Part shown: one piece after another, positions 23,345 through 32,333 of the stretch
How the letters are laid out: each line of letters opens with the position of its first letter
Numbering within the stretch: position 1 is the stretch's first letter
DNA from: Bradyrhizobium murdochi
Lineage (GTDB): Bacteria; Pseudomonadota; Alphaproteobacteria; Rhizobiales; Xanthobacteraceae
Assembly (NCBI RefSeq): GCF_000472965.1
Contig: NZ_AXAU01000003.1
Coordinates: 358,417-414,236 of the forward strand
Length of the DNA stretch: 55,820 bases
Direction: 5' to 3'
Program-made: the position numbers and the translations under genes
The notes under the pieces: model-generated
The model's database searches: none
Told to the model about the DNA's origin: nothing
The model's input: the letters and a program-made list of their open reading frames with translations, nothing else

Positions 23345-26296
23345 ATGGCGATCTATCATCTTCACGTCAAGGTCATTGGCCGCAAGGCCGGGAGCAGCGC
23401 GGTAGCGTCGGCCGCCTACCGCTCGGCCTCGCGGCTGCGCGACGAGCGGCTCGAACGCAGCTACGATTTTTCGTCCAAGCGCGGCGTCGTTCATTCCGAG
23501 GTACTGCTGCCGGAGAACGCGCCGGAGGCATGGAGCGACCGGGAACGGCTCTGGAACGATGTCGAAGCCTTCGAAGCCAGGAAGGACGCACAGCTTGCCC
23601 GCGAGGTCGAATTCGCCATCCCGCGCGAGATGACTGAGGCGCAGGGGATCGAACTGGCCCGCGACTTCGTTCGGGGCGAATTTGTGGATCGGGGCATGAT
23701 CGCTGATCTCAATGTGCATTGGCACATGGCCGAGGACGGCATGCTCAAACCCCACGCCCATGTCATGCTGACCATGCGCGCCGTGGACGAGAACGGTTTT
23801 GGCCGGAAGGTGCGAGACTGGAACCGCACGGAGATGGTCGAGCGCTGGCGCGAACGTTGGGCCGAGGTTGCCAATGAGCGTCTGGCCGAACTCGACATCG
23901 ATGCTCGCATCGACCACCGCAGCCTTGAAGCACAAGGCATTGCGCTGGAGCCGCAAAGCCAGATCGGCGCGCGGGCGCTGCGTATCGAAGGCGAAGGGAT
24001 CGAGGCCGCCGACCGCGCCGAGATACACCGCGAGATCGCCCGCGGTAATGGCGCGCGGATCATCGCGGATCCCGATCTGGCATTGGATGCGATCACGCAT
24101 CAGCGGTCGACCTTCACGCGCCGCGACATGGCGAAGTTCGCGCATCGTCACAGTGATGGGCTCGACCAGTTCAACGAGGTGATGGGCGCGATGCGCGGAG
24201 CGCCTGATCTGGTCGCACTCGGCGCGGACCCTCGCGGCGAAGATCGCTTCACGACCCGCGCCATGATCGAGGCGGAACAGCGCCTGCATCGCGCCGCCGA
24301 ACTGATGGCGGAACGGGAACGCCATGAGCTGCGTGACGCCGACCGCGAAGCCGCTTTGGCGCGTGCGGAAGCGCGCGGCCTTGTCCTGTCGGGCGAGCAG
24401 GCCGACGCGCTCGCGCATGTCACGGACGGGCGCGATTTGGGCGTCGTGGTCGGCCATGCCGGAACCGGCAAGAGCGTGATGCTGGGCGTAGCGCGGGAGG
24501 CCTGGGAAGCGGCAGGCTATGAGGTTCGAGGCGTGGCGCTTTCCGGCATCGCGGCGGAAAACCTCGAAAGCGGATCGGGCATTGCGTCGCGCACCATTGC
24601 CAGCATGGAGCATGGCTGGCAACAGGGCCGCGACCTGCTCACGACCCGCGATGTTCTTGTCATCGACGAGGCGGGCATGGTCGGCACGCGCCAGTTGGAG
24701 CGGGTGCTGTCCCATGCGGCAGAGGCCAGCGCCAAGGTGGTGCTGGTCGGCGATATCAAGCAGCTGCAATCCATCGAGGCGGGCGCGGCCTTCCGCTCGA
24801 TTCTCGAGCGTCACGGCCGGGCGGAAATCGGCGAAGTGCGCCGTCAGCGGGAGGACTGGCAGCGCGACGCCACGCGCGATCTCGCCAATAGCAAAGCTGG
24901 CAGTGCGCTTGGAGCTTACCGTTCCCACGGCATGGTGCATGAGGCCCAGACCCGCGAGCAGGCGCGCGGCGATCTGATCGAGCGCTGGGACCGCGACCGG
25001 CAGGCGTCACCCGACAAGAGCCGGATCATCCTCACCCACACCAACGACGAAGTCCGCGCACTCAACGAGGCTGCGCGGGAGCGGATGCGGGCTGCGGGTG
25101 ATCTGGGGGATGACGTGCGCCTGACGGTCGAACGCGGCGCGCGCCACTTCGCCAGAGGGGACCGCGTCATGTTCCTGCAAAACGAACGCGGCCTTGGCGT
25201 GAAGAACGGCACCCTGGGAGCCATCGAACAGGTCAGCGCGCAATCCATGACCGTGCAGACCGACGATGGTCGCTCCGTTCGCTTCGACCTCAAGGATTAT
25301 AACCGGATCGACCATGGCTACGCCGCGACCATCCACAAGGCGCAGGGCATGACGGTAGACCGCACCCATGTGCTGGCGACACCGGGCATGGACGCCCATG
25401 GCAGCTATGTCGCCCTGTCGCGGCACCGCGACGGCGTGGACCTGCATTATGGCCGAGACGATTTTGCCAGTCAGGACCGGCTGGTCCGCGCCCTGTCGCG
25501 CGACCGTGCCAAGGACATGGCCTCGGATTACGAACGCGCCGATCCGGTACAGAGCTACGCCGAGCGGCGTGGCATCACCTTCCGCGAGCGCGTCGCCGAG
25601 ATCGTGCGCAAGGTCGTACCCGAGGAGGTACGCAACATGTTCGATGGCCTGCGCCCGTCTGCCGAAGCTGTGCCTGGCACGGAAAGCGCGCGGAGGCCGC
25701 AACGGGAAGCGCCGGAAAGGAAGGCGTCGGAAGACCCGGAAGCGGCGCTGCGTAAGGCCCGCACGAAGGCTCTGATCCGTCATGCCCGAGCCGTAAATGC
25801 GATCTTCGATACGCAGGAGCGGGGTGGCAAGACCAGCCCGGATCAGGTGAAGGAATTGCAGCAGGCCCGCAAGGTCTTCGTGGAGGTGCGGCCCCATGGC
25901 TCGCACGACGCCGAAGCTGCCTACAAGAAGAACCCGGAACTCGCCCTTGAAGCCGCTTCGGGCAACTCCGCCCGCGCCGTCCGTGCTCTCCAGCTCGAAA
26001 CCGAACTGCGTACCGATCCGAGCCGCCGCGCCGGCCGCTTCGTGGAACGCTGGCAGACGCTCGACCACACCAGCCAACGCCAGTATCAGGCTGGCGACAT
26101 GCCCGGCTACAAGGCGACGCGCTCGGCGATGGGCGACATGGCGAAAAGCCTGGAACGCGATCCGCAACTGGAATCCATCCTCGCCAACCGCAAGAAAGAT
26201 CTCGGTATCGCGTTCGAATCAGGCCGCCGGCTCGGCCAGGAATTGGCCTTCACCCACGGCCTCGACATCGGCAGAGGCCGGGGCCTCGGAATTTGA
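23345..26296 (+). CDS. traA: Ti-type conjugative relaxase/helicase TraA
   Basis: TraA nicks oriT and unwinds the transferred strand. The 983-aa protein begins with a MobA/MobL (MOBQ) relaxase domain: MAIYHLHVKVIGRKAGSSAV at the N-terminus and the metal-binding cluster HWHMAEDGMLKPHAHVML near residue 125. A RecD/TraI-like helicase follows with Walker A GHAGTGKS near residue 370, Walker B VIDEAGMVG near 438 and the C-terminal helicase motif YAATIHKAQGMTVDRTH near 658. It is slightly shorter than plasmid TraA (about 1100 aa) but looks intact. The ATG at 23345 matches the family N-terminus; the frame is open upstream without similarity. Confidence 0.92.
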   Translation: MAIYHLHVKVIGRKAGSSAVASAAYRSASRLRDERLERSYDFSSKRGVVHSEVLLPENAPEAWSDRERLWNDVEAFEARKDAQLAREVEFAIPREMTEAQGIELARDFVRGEFVDRGMIADLNVHWHMAEDGMLKPHAHVMLTMRAVDENGFGRKVRDWNRTEMVERWRERWAEVANERLAELDIDARIDHRSLEAQGIALEPQSQIGARALRIEGEGIEAADRAEIHREIARGNGARIIADPDLALDAITHQRSTFTRRDMAKFAHRHSDGLDQFNEVMGAMRGAPDLVALGADPRGEDRFTTRAMIEAEQRLHRAAELMAERERHELRDADREAALARAEARGLVLSGEQADALAHVTDGRDLGVVVGHAGTGKSVMLGVAREAWEAAGYEVRGVALSGIAAENLESGSGIASRTIASMEHGWQQGRDLLTTRDVLVIDEAGMVGTRQLERVLSHAAEASAKVVLVGDIKQLQSIEAGAAFRSILERHGRAEIGEVRRQREDWQRDATRDLANSKAGSALGAYRSHGMVHEAQTREQARGDLIERWDRDRQASPDKSRIILTHTNDEVRALNEAARERMRAAGDLGDDVRLTVERGARHFARGDRVMFLQNERGLGVKNGTLGAIEQVSAQSMTVQTDDGRSVRFDLKDYNRIDHGYAATIHKAQGMTVDRTHVLATPGMDAHGSYVALSRHRDGVDLHYGRDDFASQDRLVRALSRDRAKDMASDYERADPVQSYAERRGITFRERVAEIVRKVVPEEVRNMFDGLRPSAEAVPGTESARRPQREAPERKASEDPEAALRKARTKALIRHARAVNAIFDTQERGGKTSPDQVKELQQARKVFVEVRPHGSHDAEAAYKKNPELALEAASGNSARAVRALQLETELRTDPSRRAGRFVERWQTLDHTSQRQYQAGDMPGYKATRSAMGDMAKSLERDPQLESILANRKKDLGIAFESGRRLGQELAFTHGLDIGRGRGLGI

Positions 26297-26424
26297 TCCA
26301 TCCATCTGCTGCCGTCTCTACGCCACGCTACGACGGGTCGAACAACCCTCTTGCCCGCCTGCACCTGCTTGTCCTGTCTGGGCGCAGAAGCCGTCAGAAA
26401 CAGCCAGCAGGAGGCAGCGCGGCC

Positions 26425-26640
26425 ATGCGCGAACCAGACCGTATCATCCGTCTCAAAACCGTCCTTTCCCGGACCGGGCTGTCCCGGTCCACCATCTACC
26501 GCAAAATCGCCGAGGGCACGTTCCCGCCGCAGATCAGGATCAGCATCAACGGCAGCGGCTGGCATGAGTCCGACATCAACCGCTGGATTGCCGATCCCGT
26601 CGCATGGCGCCCGAAGCGCGAGTTCGATGCGGTTCGATAA
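26425..26640 (+). CDS. AlpA family phage-type transcriptional regulator
   Basis: The 71-aa protein is one winged helix-turn-helix of the AlpA/MerR-like type: IRLKTVLSRTGLSRSTIYRK followed by IAEGTFPPQIRIS and DINRWIADP. Small proteins of this kind usually sit in prophages and integrative elements and activate integrase/excision genes. AGGAGG lies 11 bp before the ATG. It follows traA by 128 bp on the same strand and is probably the right-hand regulatory gene of this mobilisable element. Confidence 0.85.
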   Translation: MREPDRIIRLKTVLSRTGLSRSTIYRKIAEGTFPPQIRISINGSGWHESDINRWIADPVAWRPKREFDAVR

Positions 26641-27131
26641 GGCAGGTGGTCGCTTGCTGCTGACGGCAGTGAACCGGACCGGCGTCAGGCCGTAAAGGCT
26701 GGCGCTGTCGCGCCCCCGCTTCGCGGCTTCGACCTTGACGGCCTCACGCCGCCCCGGTTTGGGCTCCCCGTTTGGGGCAAAGGTAGATTGGGAGCGGTCG
26801 CGCTTCCAATCCGGAACAGTGGCAGCGGAGCGTGCGGCGAAGAACTTCCCCTGATTAAAACGCAGACTAAACGCAAAATTTCAGTCTGGGACATCTTAGG
26901 CCATTCTGAAAATCGATGAATTGTGAAGAAGATGGATGGCGCTCTCGGAACGATTCGAAGTCCGACCCTCAGATTCGTGTTGAAGGGCCCGAAGCGATGG
27001 GCTCATCTTCGGAACGCGAACATGGCAGCAACCAGTTTCGCACCAGAAAGGATCCCATCAAAGGGCAACGAACGCGATCGAACGCAGACGAAACCACAGC
27101 AAAAATCAACAGAGCCGATCGATGTTCCGCC
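26641..27131. other. Non-coding right arm of the mobilisable element
   Basis: About 490 bp between the AlpA-like gene and the tRNA scar. I see no convincing gene. A longer open frame (26916-27251) reads straight through the tRNA remnant and is probably not coding. Confidence 0.5.
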
Positions 27132-27177
27132 GCTCATAACGGTCTGGTTGTAGGTTCGAGTCCTGCCGGGCCCACCA
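27132..27177 (+). repeat. 3' half of tRNA-Met(CAT): probable attachment site scar
   Basis: GCTCATAAC (anticodon loop), then the T-stem/loop GTAGGTTCGAGTCCTGC and the acceptor end CGGGCCCACCA are present. The 5' half of a tRNA is not found directly upstream. A 46-bp piece from the anticodon loop to CCA is what an integrative element leaves at its distal end. Its orientation places the element on the left, where the tra genes are. Confidence 0.7.
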
Positions 27178-27523
27178 GTAAATCAAACACTTATCAGGTG
27201 TTCGTTTCGCGTGCCGTCGAGGCACCGCACCAGAAACGCCGCGTATTGTAGCTCATTGCTCCACTTCAACGGTTCTCAAACTACTGTTCCACATCCAATC
27301 CCGCTATGATCTCTTCTTCACAATCGTAGATTCGGCGGCGTTTTCGCGCGAACAGGCCAAACCGCGCTTTGGGCTTCTGCCGTCGAACGGCCAATTAACT
27401 CTCCACCTGTTTCTTGAGTGTCCGACCCGCGGGAAAAAGCAGTCACGACGGCCGTGGGCGGCTGAAAGACTGCGGCTCTGAATGCTCCGCATGCGATCAA
27501 ACACGATGCAGAATACGATCAGG
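27178..27523. other. Intergenic region right of the tRNA-Met scar
   Basis: 346 bp, moderately AT-rich. AACAC/GTGTT near 27185-27202 forms a weak 5-bp hairpin. No gene or regulatory motif is recognised. Confidence 0.4.
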
Positions 27524-29500
27524 TCATTCGTGTCGGAACGCTTCGGCCGGTTCGAGCGCGGCGGCGCGCGAGGCGGGGTAGAGTCCGGACAGCAGGCCAA
27601 TGACGCCGCCAACAGCTGGCGCAAGCAAGGGAGCGAGCGGGTCGAGCACCGGAGTCCAGACCTGATACGCCGAGACACCCACCACGATCAGCACACCGAT
27701 GCTGGATCCAAGCAGTCCCCCCACGACGCCCATGGACGCACTCTCAATAAGAAACTGCGCTGCAATGTGGCGGCGCGTCCCGCCAATGGCACGGCGCAGT
27801 CCGATCTCAGCCGTCCGCTCCATAACGCCCACCAAGGTGATATTTGCGATCCCAAGCGCGCCGACCACAAGCGACAGGCCGCCAAGCAGCAGGAACATCA
27901 TGTTGAGGTCGGTTTGCACATCATCGCGTACGCGCCGCGGCTCTTGCGGCAGTTGCACGCGAAGCGCGCGGGGATCATCCGGCCGCAGCGCCGCCCGCGC
28001 CTGAAGCGCGATCAGGGAAGCGGCGCCGATCTTCGTCTCCACGACCACCATGCCAGGCCCGAACAGCCTGAAATGTCGTCGCGCCGTGCCTTCGGGAATA
28101 ATGACCGAACCAAGCAGTTCCGGCTTTCGCACCACATCGCGGAGGATACCGATCACGAGATAAAGCTCGTCGCCGACATAGATCGCGGGCAGCCGCTCGA
28201 CTCCAGTGATGCCCAGGCGCCGCGCGGCATCTGGGCCGAGGATCGCAACTCGCTCGGCGCGGGCAGAATGCCCGCCGTCGATAAACCGTCCCGAGGCAAG
28301 GTCAGCGCGCACCGCGCGGAACAATTCCGGGGAGGCGGCGCGCACCGCCAACTTGAATGCCGTTTGATTGGCGGGATCCACCACGGGTGAGGCGCTGACG
28401 AGCGTGTCGTTGACATTGACATCGCTGAGCAGGCCTGCGGCGACTACGCCGTTCAAGCGAACGAGACGTTCCGGCGCGTCCCATGGAATAGCGCGCGGAT
28501 CAACCGTGCCGGTCGTCATTCCCGGCCGCGCCGTGATGAACAATTCCGTGGCGGCTAGTTGATCGAACTGACTGATGATGCGGTTGCCGGCAGTTCGCGT
28601 CAGACCAATGGTAGCCACCAGCGCCGACATGCCAATCACGATGCCAAGCACCGTTAGCGCCATGCGGGCCGGCCGCGCGATCGCCCCGGCGATCGCCTCA
28701 GCGAGAAGGTCGCGCGCCGTGATCCCCGAAGGCGCAATGCGCACCCTCGCTTGAGGCGGCAATACGGTTTCGCTCCCACCAAAGAGCCGGCCATCCTTCA
28801 TGTTGACCCGGCGCGAGGCCCGGCGCGCCACGTTTTCGTCGTGTGTGACGACGACGATCGTCATGCCCTCCTTGTTGAGCTCGGCAAAGAAGTCCAGGAT
28901 CGACTCGGTGTTCTTGGAATCAAGATTGCCGGTCGGCTCGTCACACAGGAGCAGACTCGGTGATCCCATCAGGGCGCGGGCGATCGCCACCCGCTGACGT
29001 TCGCCGCCGGACAATTTGGAAGGCAGGAAATTCGCGCGATGCTCGAGGCCGACGCGGCGAATTTCCTCCATCGCCCGTTCGCGCCGCCCGCGTCCGGTGT
29101 GCCGACGGTAAACTTCCGCCAGCATGACGTTCTCAAGGACGGTGCGATACGGCAGGAGGTGAAAAGACTGAAAGATGAATCCAATGCGCCGGCTGCGCAA
29201 TCCCGCCCGCTCATTCTCGCCTAGCGTCGTCGTTTCAATCCCATCAAAGAAATACTTTCCGCTGGTTGGCCGGTCGAGGCAACCCAGGATGTTTAGCAGC
29301 GTCGATTTCCCCGAGCCGGATGGACCAGTTATCGACAGCCATTCGCCGCGCCGCAACCCGAGGTCGACATCGACCAATGCGTCGACTGCAGGATCGGTCC
29401 CGAATTGCTTGCACACCTTGCGCAGATCGAGCACATGGTCGGCAGCGGTAGCAGCCGTCTTGAGCGGCAATGCCGGCCGTATATGTTCGGCGAGCCTCAT
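27524..29500 (-). CDS. MacB-type ABC exporter, fused ATPase and permease
   Basis: MacB-type proteins use ATP to drive periplasmic cargo through an adaptor and outer-membrane channel. The 658-aa protein has an N-terminal ATPase with Walker A GPSGSGKST (59-67), signature LSGGERQRVAIARAL and Walker B LLLCDEPTGNLDS. A first membrane helix follows near residue 285 (MALTVLGIVIGMSALVATI), then a MacB-type periplasmic domain of about 220 residues, then three C-terminal FtsX helices. It overlaps the upstream adaptor gene by 4 bp (ATGA). It lies just right of the tRNA-Met scar. Cargo is unknown; macrolides, peptides or lipoproteins are the usual options. Confidence 0.92.
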   Translation of the reverse strand: MRLAEHIRPALPLKTAATAADHVLDLRKVCKQFGTDPAVDALVDVDLGLRRGEWLSITGPSGSGKSTLLNILGCLDRPTSGKYFFDGIETTTLGENERAGLRSRRIGFIFQSFHLLPYRTVLENVMLAEVYRRHTGRGRRERAMEEIRRVGLEHRANFLPSKLSGGERQRVAIARALMGSPSLLLCDEPTGNLDSKNTESILDFFAELNKEGMTIVVVTHDENVARRASRRVNMKDGRLFGGSETVLPPQARVRIAPSGITARDLLAEAIAGAIARPARMALTVLGIVIGMSALVATIGLTRTAGNRIISQFDQLAATELFITARPGMTTGTVDPRAIPWDAPERLVRLNGVVAAGLLSDVNVNDTLVSASPVVDPANQTAFKLAVRAASPELFRAVRADLASGRFIDGGHSARAERVAILGPDAARRLGITGVERLPAIYVGDELYLVIGILRDVVRKPELLGSVIIPEGTARRHFRLFGPGMVVVETKIGAASLIALQARAALRPDDPRALRVQLPQEPRRVRDDVQTDLNMMFLLLGGLSLVVGALGIANITLVGVMERTAEIGLRRAIGGTRRHIAAQFLIESASMGVVGGLLGSSIGVLIVVGVSAYQVWTPVLDPLAPLLAPAVGGVIGLLSGLYPASRAAALEPAEAFRHE

Positions 29501-31302
29501 TTCACAGCCGATGGCTCGGCTGTTTTGTAGCCCACCACCACTAGTTGCCCGGGGGCGAGCCGCCCATCGGACGTGTTAACCTCGACATATCCACCCGTCG
29601 AAAGCCCCGGCTGCACGGTGACGTATTCCTGCTTGCCGCCGCGATCGACCAGTACGCGCGATGTTCCGTCGGCGGCAAGCGAGACGGCGCTGGTCGGCAC
29701 CGCGGTGACCGCCCCCTTCGACGTCTCGATCGGAATAGTCAGACGGACGGAAAACCCTGCCAACGGCACCGGCGTGGTCTCCACCTTGGCCCCGAGATAG
29801 AAATGATAGCCGTCCACGCCGCGCGTACCCGGCGTGTTCGCCACCGTCTCAACGATCCCGGTTGCCTTGATCCCAAGCGCCTGCTCGTCGATCGCAACTT
29901 TCATCCCGGGCTTCACCAACGGCGCGGCTTCAAGTGGCAGTTGCGAGTCGATGCTGAGCTGGTTATCGGTCACGCTCATGACTGGCCCGGAAGCATTGGC
30001 GGCGACCGCAGCCGTGACCTCGTGGACGCGGATTGGTAGCGACGGGATGAACACGACCTCGTCCGCCGGCACCTGCACGCCGAGCTTGGCGCGTGCCGCC
30101 GCAAGTTCGCTGGCGAGCCGCTCTGCACGCTCGGTTGCGACCTTGACGTCAAATTCGGCGAGCGACTGCTGTTCCTGCGCCGCGCGTATGCTGCGGTCAC
30201 CTTCCAGGCGAGCCGCCTTCACCGCTCCCTCGGCGACCTTGATCCGTTCCTCGGCCAGCGCGGCTTCGCGCGCCGCGGTCTGAATCGCCAGATCGGCTTC
30301 CAGCTTCGCCTTGCGCTGCGCGGCACGCGCCACTTTGAGCTTGGCCTCGGCCGCGGCGCGCGCCGTTTCGGTCTGGCGCGGATCGAGCACGATCAGGGCC
30401 CGATCGGCGACTTGCGTGGCGACATCGGCGCTGGCCGCGGTCGCGGAATGCTCGGCCCGTGCGCGTTCGGCTTCAAGCGCGAGCGATTTGCCGGCACGCG
30501 CGTCTGCCAGCTGGCGGCTATCGCCAACACGCGCGGAACTGTCGAGGGCGGCCTGTCGCGTGTTCTGCTCCGCAATGGCCCGCGCGGCGGCGACCGCTTT
30601 CACCGCGGTTTCGCGCATGGCCTCGGCCGCAAGTTGGGCCCGCGCGGCATCCGACCACTCTCGCTCGAGCGCGGCAACGGCAGCACGTTGTTCGCGCGTC
30701 GGTGCGAACGGATCCCACCCGGCCTTTTTATACATACGCTCGATCGCAGCGGATGTCTTTTGATCGTAGTTGTCATCGACCGTTCCCGGATCGAAGCCAA
30801 GACGAGCCAGAGCTTCTTCAAGCTGGCGGACGTCGCCGCCGCTCGTTCCCGGCGCCATGTCGCGAAAGGCAGGTGCCGCGCCCTGGAGGACAAAGACCGG
30901 CCGGCCGGACGCGGACAGAATCACTTCGCCCTCCACAAAATTCGCATTTGGCCGCGGCAGCGAAGAGATCAGCCCGGCACCGCCCTTGACCGTGGAAGGG
31001 GCGATCGAAACCTGCTGCGGCAGCCCGAAGCGGACCGTGCCGCGGGTGACGATATCGGAGCTCAACACACGTGACTCCACAGGTACGAGGATCGCGGATG
31101 GCTCGGGCGCCGCGGTGCGCGCCGCCACCTCTGCCGGCGACTGGATCCTGGAGCCCATGTACCAGGCGCCAGCCGCCATGCCGCCGACCACGCCCAGAAT
31201 GACCCAAAGAACATTTACGCGCTTCGCCAAAGCGTAATCCTTCCCAATCATCGACGGCGCGAGTGCCGTGTTTGTGAGAAGCGTTGCGTCGGTCTGCGCC
31301 AT
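29497..31302 (-). CDS. Periplasmic adaptor (HlyD/MacA-like) with peptidoglycan-binding domain
   Basis: The 601-aa protein has one N-terminal membrane helix (about 28-50) and a periplasmic body. After an initial beta region lies a peptidoglycan-binding motif of the PG_binding_1 type (GTSGGDVRQLEEALARLGFD near residue 153, followed by KTSAAIERMYKKAGW). A long Ala/Glu-rich coiled-coil hairpin covers about 205-395, and the C-terminus carries the beta-barrel and membrane-proximal domains. The hairpin is unusually long for a MacA protein. It should link the exporter to the cell wall and outer membrane. Its stop overlaps the MacB-type start, and a secreted companion gene lies upstream in the same orientation. 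Confidence 0.88.
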   Translation of the reverse strand: MAQTDATLLTNTALAPSMIGKDYALAKRVNVLWVILGVVGGMAAGAWYMGSRIQSPAEVAARTAAPEPSAILVPVESRVLSSDIVTRGTVRFGLPQQVSIAPSTVKGGAGLISSLPRPNANFVEGEVILSASGRPVFVLQGAAPAFRDMAPGTSGGDVRQLEEALARLGFDPGTVDDNYDQKTSAAIERMYKKAGWDPFAPTREQRAAVAALEREWSDAARAQLAAEAMRETAVKAVAAARAIAEQNTRQAALDSSARVGDSRQLADARAGKSLALEAERARAEHSATAASADVATQVADRALIVLDPRQTETARAAAEAKLKVARAAQRKAKLEADLAIQTAAREAALAEERIKVAEGAVKAARLEGDRSIRAAQEQQSLAEFDVKVATERAERLASELAAARAKLGVQVPADEVVFIPSLPIRVHEVTAAVAANASGPVMSVTDNQLSIDSQLPLEAAPLVKPGMKVAIDEQALGIKATGIVETVANTPGTRGVDGYHFYLGAKVETTPVPLAGFSVRLTIPIETSKGAVTAVPTSAVSLAADGTSRVLVDRGGKQEYVTVQPGLSTGGYVEVNTSDGRLAPGQLVVVGYKTAEPSAVK

Positions 31303-31378
31303 GCGATGCCCGACCGAGGTGAGAGATTATCCATCGTCACCGATTCCGGGAAGTACGGAGTGAACGTCATGATCGGTC

Positions 31379-32254
31379 TCATTTCACTTTCCGGGAAAAT
31401 AGTTCCTCCTGAATGCGCTCCTCGACCGGGGCCAACACCTCCTCCTGCAGTTTATGGCCCTTGGCCGCGACCAGGCGCTCGTAATCCTGCAGTTTCCGCA
31501 GCGCGGCCTTCTGGTCCTGCGACATCTTGGAAACCAACAGCTTGCCGCCCTCCGTCAGCGTGCTGAGCCGGTTCCGCAGGTCGGGCTCGATTTCGTCCGG
31601 GTGTCCGTATTCGAAGCCGGCCTTCTTCATCTCCCGCTGCCAATACCCAAGCGCGGCCTTCATGCGTGGGTCCTTGTTGATCAGCGCATCCTGAGGATTG
31701 TAGTGGGTGGCTTTCATCTGATCGGGTTTGAACGTCTCAGCGAGGGCCTTGCGCGTGCAACCGCCGGTCCGCGATAGATCCTCGATCTCCAGAGCGACCG
31801 CGAGGGTGCTGCTCATGTCATCTCCGAGCAAGGCGCGATTGTAAGCGACTTGATCTGCGGGAGATAGTTTGCGGAATATTTGCACATTGCGTTCCCCGAG
31901 ACCGACGCGCGCGGGGCTGTAGCCAGTGGCGAGTTGAGGCGGCAAACCGGTGTAGAAGGTAGATACGCCAAAGCCATGACGACTGACGAACTCCTCCTCG
32001 CTGAGGCCTGGAAGCTGTTTGTCCGCCGACATGCCCGCCCGCACCGTATTGTGGTCGGCCGCGATGTACTGGAAGCCTTGTTCGCGCATGCAGCGCGCGA
32101 TCAGTTCCTCGGTCTTCTCAATCGCCTGAACCAGCTCGCGTGGCGACATGCCAAATTCCTCGGTGCCAAGTCCCTTCGGTGCCTGTGCCTGCGCCGCCGC
32201 TGTCGCTGGCGCGAGCAGGACGGCGAACAGGCCCGCGCAAACCGCCTTCTTCAT
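31379..32254 (-). CDS. Secreted protein with CMxxxGFxY-like repeats
   Basis: The 291-aa protein carries a signal peptide (MKKAVCAGLFAVLLAPATAA) and is probably periplasmic. Two related segments stand out: IARCMREQGFQYIAADHN near residue 52 and YWQREMKKAGFEYGHPDEIE near residue 205. The pattern (C/E)Mxx(Q/A)GFxY followed by Asp/Glu is one I associate with secreted proteins next to peptidoglycan-binding ABC exporters in actinobacteria; I could not check this. The gene is 76 bp upstream of the adaptor gene and probably belongs to the same operon, as a cargo-binding or accessory protein. Confidence 0.75.
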   Translation of the reverse strand: MKKAVCAGLFAVLLAPATAAAQAQAPKGLGTEEFGMSPRELVQAIEKTEELIARCMREQGFQYIAADHNTVRAGMSADKQLPGLSEEEFVSRHGFGVSTFYTGLPPQLATGYSPARVGLGERNVQIFRKLSPADQVAYNRALLGDDMSSTLAVALEIEDLSRTGGCTRKALAETFKPDQMKATHYNPQDALINKDPRMKAALGYWQREMKKAGFEYGHPDEIEPDLRNRLSTLTEGGKLLVSKMSQDQKAALRKLQDYERLVAAKGHKLQEEVLAPVEERIQEELFSRKVK

Positions 32255-32333
32255 GACGCTATCCTTTCATCACTATCCTTTCCAACTACAGCCTCCTCCA
32301 GGGACGGCATTTCCGCTCAATCGCGAACAACGG

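Noticed and set aside
23141..24940. Long minus-strand open frame of 599 codons opposite traA
   Set aside because: It is the complement of a strongly conserved relaxase/helicase gene in GC-rich DNA, where long antisense frames are common. No ribosome-binding site or domain is visible.
26985..27177. GGGCCCG at 26985 as the 5' acceptor arm of a split or intron-containing tRNA-Met
   Set aside because: The bases after it do not form a D-arm or anticodon arm. A 7-bp match in GC-rich DNA is easily due to chance, and the attachment-scar explanation is simpler.
26916..27251. Open frame of 111 codons across the tRNA-Met piece
   Set aside because: It reads straight through the tRNA remnant, has no ribosome-binding site and no recognisable domain.
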